DNA of 64,000 nucleotides, from assembly GCA_020630575.1 (NCBI GenBank), contig JAHDBD010000001.1, positions 186,001 to 250,000 on the forward strand, read 5' to 3'. The notes beneath the pieces are model-generated. The model did no database searches and had not been told where the DNA came from. It worked only from the letters and a program-made list of their open reading frames with translations. This document shows positions 42,889-50,743 of this stretch, piece after piece (the stretch's first letter is position 1; each line of letters opens with the position of its first letter). A program made the position numbers and the translations under genes. The DNA is from Bernardetia sp. (GTDB taxonomy: Bacteria > Bacteroidota > Bacteroidia > Cytophagales > Bernardetiaceae).

Positions 42889-42975
42889 CTAGCTAGGACG
42901 GTTTTCTAATTGAGGAATTAATATATCTTCTATATTAATTCCTTCACTAACATTAATAGGAAGTCTATTTTTCAT
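42889..42975 (-). CDS. Micropeptide A (28 aa) of a tandem pair
   Basis: A 28-codon ORF starting ATG AAA and ending TAG. The peptide begins MKNRLPINVSEG, then has 'INIEDI' and the conserved end LIPQLENRPS shared with micropeptide B. It has no Cys. It is the proximal unit of a tandem duplication of about 185 bp (leader plus ORF), and starts 102 bp after the GNAT stop on the same strand. No signal peptide or membrane segment is present. Candidate roles are a peptide signal, a RiPP precursor, a leader peptide or a small regulatory protein. These are inferences; expression is supported by the paired structure and the terminator. Confidence 0.72.
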   Translation of the reverse strand: MKNRLPINVSEGINIEDILIPQLENRPS

Positions 42976-42991
42976 AAAAAATTTTTAATTA

Positions 42992-43062
42992 ATCATAGTT
43001 TTGGGTATGATAAACCTCGCCTACGTATTTTCTGATGTGAAGGGTTGGCAGGAGATACCCTT
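42992..43062 (-). promoter_or_regulatory. Structured leader of micropeptide A (two hairpins)
   Basis: Hairpin 1 is AAGGG/CCCTT with a 13-nt loop (43040-43062). Hairpin 2 is ATCATA/TATGAT with an 8-nt loop (42992-43011). Hairpin 2 ends 16 nt before the ATG. Stem and loop lengths equal those of the leader of micropeptide B and the spacing between the hairpins differs by 1 nt, while the loop sequences differ. This argues for conserved structure. The leader starts about 15 bp after the GNAT stop codon, so it may be internal to one transcript. Confidence 0.68.
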
Positions 43063-43077
43063 GTAAAAAGATTTCAG

Positions 43078-43683
43078 TTATTTTAAAATATGTTTCTTTT
43101 GGGCTTTTTGTAATAATTCTTCTAAATGTTTACTGCCTTTTATCAAGGAATATAAACATTGGTCTTCATATTTAGTACCATCAAATATTCTATCTATTAA
43201 ATGTCCTTCTTTTTGAAAGCCAAACTTTTCTAAAATACCCACAGTAGCTATATTAGATGGAGATGTTTTCGCAGTTATAGAATGTAAATTAATGTTTTCG
43301 AATCCAAAGCGAATAACAGATAAAAATGTTTCTTGTCCAATATGTGTACGCCAGTATTTTGGATGAAGTTCGCCACTTATTTCTGCTCTGTGGTTTTGAA
43401 TATCTATGGCATTGTAGCTACATATTCCTAAAAATTCGTCAGTTTCTTTTACAGCACCTACCCACGTAATTCCCCATTTTTTTTCAAAAAACATTTTTCT
43501 ATGTGCTATGAATTTCAAAATATCTTCCTCTGTTTCTACTTTTCTATGAGAGAGAAACTCATTTACTTTAGTGTCTGACTGAAGTTCAAGAAGTTTTGGT
43601 ATATCAGTTTCTTTTATTTCTCTTAAAATAAGTCTTTCAGTTTCAATGTTTGGAAAACTATCAAATACTTTTTGATTTATCAT
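43078..43683 (-). CDS. GNAT family N-acetyltransferase (RimJ/RimL type)
   Basis: A 201-residue acetyltransferase. It begins with the RimJ/RimL-like 'IETERLILREIKETDIPKLLELQ' strand. The acetyl-CoA binding region is 'GELHPKYWRTHIGQETFLSVIRFGFENINLHSITAKTSPSNIATVGILEKFGFQKEGHLIDR', with 'NIATVGILEKFGF' as the hallmark of the family's CoA-side motif. RimJ/RimL proteins acetylate the N-termini of ribosomal proteins or other amines. It is directly upstream of the two micropeptide units on the same strand. It could tailor them, or be unrelated. A start at 43683 gives a normal length. Confidence 0.88.
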   Translation of the reverse strand: MINQKVFDSFPNIETERLILREIKETDIPKLLELQSDTKVNEFLSHRKVETEEDILKFIAHRKMFFEKKWGITWVGAVKETDEFLGICSYNAIDIQNHRAEISGELHPKYWRTHIGQETFLSVIRFGFENINLHSITAKTSPSNIATVGILEKFGFQKEGHLIDRIFDGTKYEDQCLYSLIKGSKHLEELLQKAQKKHILK

Positions 43684-43826
43684 GTTTCTAATTTAAGCAA
43701 AAAATGAGATAAACGTTTGTAAAAAACGCAATATAAAAAAAAATAATTTTGCACATAACATTCTATTCAATTTTTATTTTCAGACTAAAAAACTAAATTA
43801 TAGCTTACATATTAAATAACTAAATT

Positions 43827-44324
43827 TTATTTTTCAATCCTAAGTTTAGAGATTTTCGAAACAGGTCCTGGGCATTGTTGTTCATGACATTGCAGACAGC
43901 TTTTCACAAATAAGTTAAAACCTTCTACTTGCACGCTATGTTCTTTATTTTCAGAAGCATTTTGATATACGTTTTTCAATTTTTGAAGCATTATCTTTGC
44001 CATAGCATCAAAGGCTGTACTTTTTGTGTGTTCGTCTGTAGGTTCTGCTCCCAAAATATTTTCAAAACGAGGTAAATAATCGGGCAAATCTTTTGTATTT
44101 TTATTGATAATAGCTGTTTTAAGTGTATCAGCATATTCCCACATATCACGCATCAGAACAGCTAGTTCGCTACTAGGGTTAGGCGAACGAGGGTCATTAA
44201 TTAGTTTTTTACTATCCTCAGTTTTGATTGCTACTTGGTCTTTATCTATCTCTTTTTTATTTGTTTCTGACAAATTACAAGAGCAAAAACAGCAAATTAG
44301 TAGCACAAATAGTATCTTATTCAT
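43827..44324 (-). CDS. Mono-haem c-type cytochrome lipoprotein (class II-like)
   Basis: A 165-residue lipoprotein: signal MNKILFVLLICCFCSC, acylated Cys at about 16. The mature part is mostly helical ('SSELAVLMRDMWEYADTLKTAIINK ... DAMAKIMLQKLKNVYQNA') and ends with a haem-binding CLQCH motif at 143-147, then 'EQQCPGPVSKISKLRIEK'. A C-terminal CxxCH on a four-helix layout fits the cytochrome c'/c556 class. It would sit on the periplasmic side of a membrane. Partners are not in the neighbourhood. The function, whether electron transfer or gas sensing, is open. Confidence 0.78.
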   Translation of the reverse strand: MNKILFVLLICCFCSCNLSETNKKEIDKDQVAIKTEDSKKLINDPRSPNPSSELAVLMRDMWEYADTLKTAIINKNTKDLPDYLPRFENILGAEPTDEHTKSTAFDAMAKIMLQKLKNVYQNASENKEHSVQVEGFNLFVKSCLQCHEQQCPGPVSKISKLRIEK

Positions 44325-44346
44325 AGAACTTAAACAATTTTAAAAA

Positions 44347-44354
44347 TAACTTTG
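44347..44354 (+). promoter_or_regulatory. Possible -7 box of the TPR gene
   Basis: TAACTTTG matches TAnnTTTG 42 bp before the TPR gene start, between two divergent genes. No clear TTG lies about 20 bp upstream, so it is a weak call. Confidence 0.3.
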
Positions 44355-44395
44355 TGATTGACAATTAAATCGCTAAAAATAATTACCATTAAAAA

Positions 44396-45178
44396 ATGAA
44401 CATTCAAACTATAAATATAGCTATTCAAGAAGGAAATTTCGAAAAAGCTGTCGAAGTTTCTACCAATTTATTGAATGACTTTACTGAAAATCCTCAAAAA
44501 GAGGAATTAAAATTTATTTCAGAAGGTGAAGTTTTATTTCGTCGTGGCTATGCTTATTTCAAATTACAAGAATTTAAGAAGGCATTAGAAGATTACAATT
44601 TATCTATCCAAAAAGCTGAAAACCCAAATGCGTATAGTGAACGAGGAGTGCTTTACTTTACAGTTGGAAAACTTGCAGAAGCCTTAGTAAATATGAACAT
44701 TGCCCTAGATTTAGAACCTGATAATCCATATCGTTACTCTAGCCGTGCCTATATTCGTGCAGCAGCAGGAATGACTGTTTTGGCAATGCAAGATTACAGA
44801 AAAGCAGTAGAACTAGACCCAGAGGATGCGATTGCTCACAATAATTTAGGACTTTTAGAAGAAAAAGTAGGTTATCAATTAAAAGCAAATAAGCATTTTG
44901 AGAAAGCTGATAAATTAAGAGAAGAACAAAGCAAGGAAGATAAAATGCTAACCAAGAAAATGGATTCGGAAATTAGCCAAAGTGAAGAAAATCAGGCTAG
45001 AGATAAAAGTAAAAAAGAAGTAGAAATAAGAAATGAAACTGTATTAGGTCAAGATTCTAAAGATGAAATAAATCAAAATCCTACAACTTATCAAGGAGCA
45101 TTTAAAAAAATATTTTCTTCAAAAGAAGCGTTTACTAATGCTCTCAAAAAGGCTAGAGATGTTTATTTTAAAAAGTAA
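44396..45178 (+). CDS. TPR repeat protein
   Basis: A 260-residue cytosolic protein. About four tetratricopeptide repeats occupy residues 10-180: 'EGEVLFRRGYAYFKLQEFKKALEDYNLSIQKAENP', 'AYSERGVLYFTVGKLAEALVNMNIALDLEPDNP', 'YRYSSRAYIRAAAGMTVLAMQDYRKAVELDPEDA' and 'IAHNNLGLLEEKVGYQLKANKHFEKAD'. A charged Lys/Glu-rich tail follows, with 'TYQGAFKKIFSSKEAFTNALKKAR' at the end. TPR domains mediate protein-protein contacts; the partner is unknown. It is transcribed alone, with a terminator downstream. Confidence 0.88.
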   Translation: MNIQTINIAIQEGNFEKAVEVSTNLLNDFTENPQKEELKFISEGEVLFRRGYAYFKLQEFKKALEDYNLSIQKAENPNAYSERGVLYFTVGKLAEALVNMNIALDLEPDNPYRYSSRAYIRAAAGMTVLAMQDYRKAVELDPEDAIAHNNLGLLEEKVGYQLKANKHFEKADKLREEQSKEDKMLTKKMDSEISQSEENQARDKSKKEVEIRNETVLGQDSKDEINQNPTTYQGAFKKIFSSKEAFTNALKKARDVYFKK

Positions 45179-45184
45179 GATAGT

Positions 45185-45230
45185 AAAAAAGGCTGTTTTT
45201 TGATTTAAAAGTAGCCTTTTTGTTTTTTTT
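45185..45230 (+). terminator. Terminator of the TPR gene
   Basis: AAAAAGGCT/AGCCTTTTT stem with an 18-nt loop and T-rich flank, 7 bp after the stop. Downstream, a TTACTTA/TAAGTAA hairpin lies at 45283-45301 ahead of the phosphatase gene. Confidence 0.72.
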
Positions 45231-45382
45231 GTAGGTAGATAGATACAGATTTTATATATTTGGAGAATGGTCTATAATCTAGGTTACTTAAAATTAAGTA
45301 AGATGATGTTATTTAAGTAAATAACTAGATTTGAAGAAATGATAAAAGTTGAAACTAAGAATTTGTCCATTCTACATTAGGT

Positions 45383-47365
45383 ATGTTATCCAAATTAATA
45401 AATATTCAAATAAAGGTCTCTTTTTATACTCGTTTTATTATTCGTTCTTTCTTTGTAATCGGTTTGTTGTTTTGCTCTTCCAATGCAATTATGGCACAAA
45501 CAAAAATTATTATGGGAACGACTAGTGATACAAAAGGTAATTCTGTCGAAGGTGTTACTGTCATTATGCCCAACATTGGTAAAGGAGTCAGTAATAGCAA
45601 TGGTGGATTTACAATAGAGTATCCAGCTTCAAAAGGATATCCAAAAAAAGTAAATATAGAGAAAGAAGGATATTCTTTGGTAGATTATGATATGGGACGA
45701 AATGGTCTTTCTATTACATTAAGAAAATTAGATAAGACTTTGAAAGGACAAGTTTTTGCGCAAAAAAATACTCCTTTGGCTGGTGCAGAAATAATTTGGA
45801 AGGGTGTAAACTATGAAAAAGTAACAAAGGCTGATGCTGTTGGTAATTTTTATATGGAAATTCCGAATGGAAAAACGGTAACTTCTTCTTCAGAATTTAT
45901 AATTAATGGAAAAAAGATAAATGGTAGATTTTTCTCTTATAACAACAAATTGAATGAAGTGAATATAGTGCTTTCAGGAGATTTATCTAATCCTGTTTTG
46001 AAAGCTGAGAAACCAAAAAAAGAAGAGATTAAAGAAAAGGTAGAAGAAGATACCACAACTGTAAAAGAGCGAGTCAATTTAGAAAAGGTAGTAAATGATC
46101 TTGAAATGCAGAAAAGTTTGCTTGCAGAACAAAGTTACAAAATACGTAGAGCTATGGAAGAAATAGCTGAAGAACTCAATAGCAGTAACATTACGGCACA
46201 AGAAAAAAGTAGATTAAGAAGAGAGCTTGATGCACTATCAAAACAACTTATAGAAAATGAAGTTGCCTTTGAAGCAGCACAGGCTGAAACACGGAAACTA
46301 ATGGATAAAATTAGAGGACTTTTGTATGAAAAAGATTCTATTACAACAGCCTTTACAGAAAAAATAGAAGAAGTAGAGGCAGAAAAGGAATTGGCTCGTC
46401 TTCAAATGATTATTGCAGGTATTGTCGCTTTACTTCTCTTAGTAGTTGCTGGTGGTGCTTATTTTGTTTCTCGTAAAATTAATAAGCAAAACGAAGATTT
46501 GGAAAAATCAAATCATGACCTCAATCAAACAAAAGGTGAATTAGAAACCAAAATTGAACAAATTGAAACACTTAATAAAGAAGTCACTACAAAAAACCAA
46601 AAGATTACTGATTCAATTCGTTATGCCCAAACTATCCAAGAAGCTATTCTACCTGCTGCAATAGAGTTCGAAAAAGCTTTTGCAGATTACTTTGTGCTAT
46701 ACTCACCTAAAGATATGGTTTCAGGAGATTTTTACTGGATGACAAATCAATATACATTAGATGGACAAAAAACAGTGTTAGCAACTGTTGATTGTACAGG
46801 TCATGGAGTTCCAGGGGCATTTATGTCAATGATTGGAAATACACTTTTGAATGAAATTGTAAATCAAGAAAAGATATTTGATACTGCCCAAATTTTGACA
46901 CGTTTGCACGAAGGTGTCAAAAAATCATTACAGCAGAGCAATATGTCAAATGATGACGGAATGGATGTGTGTATTTGTACCATTCATTTCAATGCTGACG
47001 AAACAGCTCATGTACAGTTTACAGGTGCAAAACGCCCTCTTTATTATTTTCAAAATTCATTTTTACAGAGCTTGAAAGGAGACGTAAAATCTATTGGTGG
47101 AAGAGATAGAAAAGAAAAACCTTTTACAACACAAGATTTGTATTTGATGAAAGGAGATTGTTTGTATCTCATGACAGATGGTTTTAGTGATCAACAAAAT
47201 TCCGATAACAAAAAGTTTGGAACAACACGCCTTTTAGAGTTGCTAGAAAAAAATGCTAGTTTGGCACTTCCTGTTCAAAAGCAAGAACTAGATGATGAAC
47301 TCCAAACGCACAGTTGGGGAGTAGAACAGCGTGATGATATTACAATTGTGGGTGTGAAGATATAA
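45383..47365 (+). CDS. SpoIIE-family (PP2C-like) phosphatase with extracytoplasmic Ig-like N-terminus
   Basis: A 660-residue one-pass membrane protein. It carries a signal sequence (to about 38) and a CarboxypepD_reg-like domain ('IIMGTTSDTKGNSVEGVTVIMPNIGKGVSNSNGGFTIEYP'). A long coiled coil follows (about 225-345) with one membrane helix near 350-365 (MIIAGIVALLLLVVAGGAYFV). A second coiled linker leads to a SpoIIE/RsbU phosphatase domain: 'MVSGDFYWMT', 'TVDCTGHGVPGAFMSMIG', 'DGMDVCICTI', 'LMTDGFSDQQN' and 'RDDITIVGVKI', with the metal Asp residues intact. Such proteins dephosphorylate anti-sigma-antagonists or STAS proteins. The target is not adjacent. Confidence 0.88.
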   Translation: MLSKLINIQIKVSFYTRFIIRSFFVIGLLFCSSNAIMAQTKIIMGTTSDTKGNSVEGVTVIMPNIGKGVSNSNGGFTIEYPASKGYPKKVNIEKEGYSLVDYDMGRNGLSITLRKLDKTLKGQVFAQKNTPLAGAEIIWKGVNYEKVTKADAVGNFYMEIPNGKTVTSSSEFIINGKKINGRFFSYNNKLNEVNIVLSGDLSNPVLKAEKPKKEEIKEKVEEDTTTVKERVNLEKVVNDLEMQKSLLAEQSYKIRRAMEEIAEELNSSNITAQEKSRLRRELDALSKQLIENEVAFEAAQAETRKLMDKIRGLLYEKDSITTAFTEKIEEVEAEKELARLQMIIAGIVALLLLVVAGGAYFVSRKINKQNEDLEKSNHDLNQTKGELETKIEQIETLNKEVTTKNQKITDSIRYAQTIQEAILPAAIEFEKAFADYFVLYSPKDMVSGDFYWMTNQYTLDGQKTVLATVDCTGHGVPGAFMSMIGNTLLNEIVNQEKIFDTAQILTRLHEGVKKSLQQSNMSNDDGMDVCICTIHFNADETAHVQFTGAKRPLYYFQNSFLQSLKGDVKSIGGRDRKEKPFTTQDLYLMKGDCLYLMTDGFSDQQNSDNKKFGTTRLLELLEKNASLALPVQKQELDDELQTHSWGVEQRDDITIVGVKI

Positions 47366-47486
47366 TATTGATACAGAACATCTTCATAAAAATCTTGTCA
47401 ATAGTTTTTGCTAATCTAAAATAACTCTGATTTGTATACAGTCTATTGCACTATTTTCAAAAGTTTTGCAATGTTTTGTTCTATAG

Positions 47487-47513
47487 CCGTTGTAGGTGTC
47501 CCCACCGACGACC
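47487..47513. repeat. REP-like hairpin, copy 3
   Basis: It reads GCCGTTGTAGGTGTCC then CCACCGACGACC: the same arms and GTCC(C) centre as the other copies, with one or two mismatched pairs. It sits in the 252-bp gap between the converging phosphatase and flippase-like genes. Confidence 0.7.
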
Positions 47514-47617
47514 ATCAAAAAACATACAGCCTATTAACTTCTCTGTTTTAGATGCTTAAATGACTTCATTACCTTAAATTTGTATTAGGCTAGTGACAGT
47601 TTTCTAAATCTATTTTC

Positions 47618-48751
47618 TTACTTCTTCTTCTTTTTTCTGTTCTTATTTACTCTAATTAGCCAACGAGGTAAAACTAACGCTCCTATAAATAGATACGGGT
47701 AATAATAGAAAAGTCTCCACAAAATACCTACTGCTGCACAAAACTCTTTTTGCAAATATTCTGCATAAAACAGACAAAAAACAGCTTCTGCCGTTCCACT
47801 GCTTCCAGGGGTTGGAGAAAGAAGCATGACAATCCACATCGCTATCTGACGAGCAAATACGAAAAGATGATCCACAGCATCAAGAGGAGTAAAAGCAGAT
47901 ATCAAGCAATTGAGCATCAAATAACGAGCTATCCATATAAAAAAGGTTAGAAAAATAGCTTTTATCCATAATGATATTCCACTTCCACGTAATGCCTTGG
48001 CAGCAATTATCATTTCATTTCCTGTATTTATTGCCCCTTCTTGAAATCTTTTGAGAAATTTGATAGATGTAATTTTTATCAAAAGCCATTTAAAACCTTT
48101 TGGATTTATGATAAGACCGTACGCAAAAAACATCGCATAAAGTACTGTCAAGCCATAACTCACGTAAAAAGCTCCTTTTAAACCTTGTTGTTGTACAAAT
48201 TCGTTGAATATATCTGCTGAAATAGCAGGGAAAACCATAAAATCAAACGAGTTAGCAACAAAAATAGCTAAAGGAGAAAAAACAATAAAAAAGAAATTAT
48301 CTAATAAGGCAGTCATCATGACGTATGCCATCGATTTTCCAAAGGATAACCCTTCCCGATTCAGAATAAAAATAGCAACAGCCGTTCCACCCACAACAGA
48401 AGGAGTAACAGCAGATGCAAATTCCCATAATAAAATAATATACATACTAGATTTCCAAGAAAGCTCTTCATCACTAATCATTCTAATACGATATATGTAA
48501 CCTGCATCTCTAGCCAACAGCATAATTAAGGCAGCTAAAAACCAAAGCCAGTTTGATTTGCCTAAAGCATCTAAAAAAATAGGAATATCAACTTTTTCTA
48601 AGAAAAAATAAACTGCAACACCTAATCCAATCAAAACGGGAATATAAATTTTATTTGTGTTGAGTGTCTTAAAAACTTCTTTTTCATCAGGAGCTTTAGC
48701 AGTTACGTTCTTAGAATTTAATTTAGGGTTAGGATTGGAAGTAGAAGACAT
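47618..48751 (-). CDS. Lysylphosphatidylglycerol synthase TM-region / flippase-like protein
   Basis: A 377-residue integral membrane protein with about eight helices. The UPF0104/LPG_synthase_TM pattern is visible: 'DAGYIYRIRMISDEELSWKSSMYIILLWEFASAVTPSVVGGTAVAIFILNREGLSFGKSMAYVMMTALLDNFFFIVFSPLAIF' with the GGTAV block, and 'MWIVMLLSPTPGSSGTAEAVFCLFY' near the end. The N-terminal 30 residues are cytosolic and the C-terminus is very basic (RVNKNRKKKKK). It lacks the C-terminal aminoacyl-transferase domain of MprF, so it may flip lipids or act with a glycosyltransferase; this is inference. It starts 337 bp from the divergent hmgA. Confidence 0.87.
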   Translation of the reverse strand: MSSTSNPNPKLNSKNVTAKAPDEKEVFKTLNTNKIYIPVLIGLGVAVYFFLEKVDIPIFLDALGKSNWLWFLAALIMLLARDAGYIYRIRMISDEELSWKSSMYIILLWEFASAVTPSVVGGTAVAIFILNREGLSFGKSMAYVMMTALLDNFFFIVFSPLAIFVANSFDFMVFPAISADIFNEFVQQQGLKGAFYVSYGLTVLYAMFFAYGLIINPKGFKWLLIKITSIKFLKRFQEGAINTGNEMIIAAKALRGSGISLWIKAIFLTFFIWIARYLMLNCLISAFTPLDAVDHLFVFARQIAMWIVMLLSPTPGSSGTAEAVFCLFYAEYLQKEFCAAVGILWRLFYYYPYLFIGALVLPRWLIRVNKNRKKKKK

Positions 48752-48990
48752 TGGTATTTATTTCTATTTTTAGTAACATTTTATAAAAAAAAATCTTTCT
48801 CACAAAACAAAAAATGGCTTGTTCTAAAAAGCAGTATTGAAAAGAAACTCAAAAAACACACAAAGATAACACAAAAAAATGCCTACCTAATAAAGATATT
48901 GGACTAATTTTATGTAAATTTCCATTTTGAGAAAAGATTATAATTTTTTCATCCTCAAAATGTATAATCTTCTCATAATTTGAGTAGTTT

Positions 48991-49010
48991 GTCTGTAAAC
49001 TAAAACAGAC
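48991..49010. promoter_or_regulatory. GTCTGT/ACAGAC hairpin upstream of hmgA
   Basis: GTCTGT (48991-48996) and ACAGAC (49005-49010) form a 6-bp stem with an 8-nt loop, 78 bp before hmgA, in the divergent 48752-49088 gap. The ACAGAC core also occurs in the sufS leader hairpins. It may be a regulator site. No clear TAnnTTTG box was found in this gap. Confidence 0.35.
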
Positions 49011-49088
49011 CATTAGAGTTCTGTTTTTAAATAAAAAAAAGTAAATTAAAATAAATCACACAATCCAACCATAAAATAACATAACGCA

Positions 49089-50279
49089 ATGAGTTATTAT
49101 CAGAAAATGGGTCAGATTCCACCCAAACGACATACCCAATTCCGACAAGAAGATGGTAGTTTGTATCACGAACAACTTGTCAGCTCTCGTGGATTTGATG
49201 GTATTTACACAATACTTTATCATATAAATCCACCCACAAAAATAAAAAAAATGCTTGAGCCTATTCCTGTAAAAACGGAATTGCTTACAGATTATCCTCT
49301 GCAACCTATGCACCTCAAAACTTCTCTTTCTGAAAGAACAGGTGGAGATTTTTTAGATGCTCGTATCCCTTTGCTTGCCAACAATGACTGTGTGTTGTCA
49401 ATTTGCAACCCAAGTAAAAATACAATGGATTATTTTTATAAAAATGGCGAAAAGGATGAAGTAATTTACATGCACGACGGAAATGGATATTTATATTGTC
49501 CACAAGGAAAATTGAGAGTGAAAAAAGGTGATTATGTAGTCATTCCAAGAACTACAGTTTATAAAATGGAATTTGACGAAAATGAAGTAGATGAAAATGG
49601 AAATAAAGTAGAAGTCAGAATGATGATTACTGAATCTCGTGCGCCTATCGAAACAGTTAATCGTTATCGTAATCGAATGGGGCAACTTTTAGAGCATTCG
49701 CCTTATTGTGAACGTGACATTCATGGTCCTCAAGAATTAGTTACAGAAAAAGAGCCAAAAGAAACGCTCATCAAAACAAAAAAAGGAAATTTTTTACACC
49801 AACATGTTTATGATTTCTCTCCTTTAGATGTTGTCGGTTGGGATGGTTGTTTGTATCCTTATACACTTTCAATTTATGATTTTGAGCCAATTACTGGACG
49901 TATTCATCAGCCACCACCTGTTCATCAGACCTTTCAATCAGAGGGTGGGTTTGTGATTTGCTCATTTGTACCTCGTCTTTTTGATTATCATCCAGATTCT
50001 ATTCCTGCACCTTACAACCACTCAAATATTGATTCTGATGAAGTTCTTTTTTATGCAGAAGGAGATTTTATGAGTAGAAAAGGAATTGACAGAGGCTCTT
50101 TTACCATTCACCCTGGGGGAATTGTTCACGGTCCTCATCCTGGAACGTATGAGGCAAGTATAGGTAAAAAAGCAACACACGAATATGCCGTAATGGTTGA
50201 TACTTTCCGTCCTCTATATCTAACAAAACAAGCATTAGATTATGTAGATACCAATTATGCGTATAGTTGGTTAGAATAA
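49089..50279 (+). CDS. hmgA: Homogentisate 1,2-dioxygenase
   Basis: A 396-residue member of the HGD cupin family: 'MGQIPPKRHTQFRQEDGSLYHEQLVSSRGFDGIYTILYHINPPTK' at the start and 'YMHDGNGYLYCPQGKLRVKKGDYVVIPRTT' in the first cupin. The C-terminal metal-binding cupin has 'HTFQSEGGF'-like spacing ('VHQTFQSEGGFVICSF') and the family motif 'GGIVHGPHPGTYEASIG' with His ligands. It opens the homogentisate ring to maleylacetoacetate in tyrosine degradation. No fah, maiA or hppD gene is adjacent, so the pathway is scattered in this genome. A perfect 15-bp terminator follows. Confidence 0.93.
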   Translation: MSYYQKMGQIPPKRHTQFRQEDGSLYHEQLVSSRGFDGIYTILYHINPPTKIKKMLEPIPVKTELLTDYPLQPMHLKTSLSERTGGDFLDARIPLLANNDCVLSICNPSKNTMDYFYKNGEKDEVIYMHDGNGYLYCPQGKLRVKKGDYVVIPRTTVYKMEFDENEVDENGNKVEVRMMITESRAPIETVNRYRNRMGQLLEHSPYCERDIHGPQELVTEKEPKETLIKTKKGNFLHQHVYDFSPLDVVGWDGCLYPYTLSIYDFEPITGRIHQPPPVHQTFQSEGGFVICSFVPRLFDYHPDSIPAPYNHSNIDSDEVLFYAEGDFMSRKGIDRGSFTIHPGGIVHGPHPGTYEASIGKKATHEYAVMVDTFRPLYLTKQALDYVDTNYAYSWLE

Positions 50280-50311
50280 AAATAGTTGTTTTTCTACCCT
50301 TTAAAACTAAT

Positions 50312-50355
50312 AAATGTCAATTCGAAATGTGGTAATCATTCGAATTGACATTTTT
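50312..50355 (+). terminator. Terminator of hmgA
   Basis: A 15-bp perfect stem (AAATGTCAATTCGAA with TTCGAATTGACATTT, 12-nt loop) followed by T. It lies 33 bp after the hmgA stop and also separates hmgA from the minus-strand small protein. Confidence 0.9.
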
Positions 50356-50377
50356 ATATATAACCTTAACTACTTAT

Positions 50378-50485
50378 TTATCTTTTCTTATTAGGATTTT
50401 TGTAACGAGAAATAAATTCTAGTCCTTTAAAGAAACTAAACATCATGGCAAGACCAATAATAAAGAAAAGTAGATAAATTAGCAT
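50378..50485 (-). CDS. Small single-pass membrane protein (35 aa)
   Basis: A 35-codon ORF starting at ATG (50483-50485) and ending TAA. The peptide is one membrane helix, MLIYLLFFIIGLAMMFSFF, followed by 'KGLEFISRYKNPNKKR', a short positively charged tail as expected for a C-in topology. Such small membrane proteins are commonly missed. It shares no operon with neighbours: upstream, 50486-50743 is an A/T-rich stretch with no other gene, and downstream lies the hmgA terminator. Function is unknown. It could be an accessory subunit, by inference only. Confidence 0.6.
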   Translation of the reverse strand: MLIYLLFFIIGLAMMFSFFKGLEFISRYKNPNKKR

Positions 50486-50743
50486 AGAAATAGGAAAATA
50501 ATATTTTTTATAAAGAATTTTATCTTATCTATTTTAAGTATGCCAAAATTGAGTCCAAATCTTTATTTTTCTTTTGTTTGTTGTTAATTTACTGTTTTTT
50601 AGTGATTTATGGCTTTGTTTTTTTAGCTAAAATATTTTTTATTATCAAAATGAAAAATATTTTTGTCAAAAAAGTAGACTGACTACGAATCATACTCAGA
50701 AAGGTTTCAAAAAACAAAAAAAAGGTGTTAAATATTTCATTTT

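Noticed and set aside
43018-43077. Short frame in the first micropeptide leader (KGISCQPFTSENT)
   Set aside because: It has no ATG; the aligned frame in the second leader keeps only KG and EN plus the stop, so structure is the better explanation.
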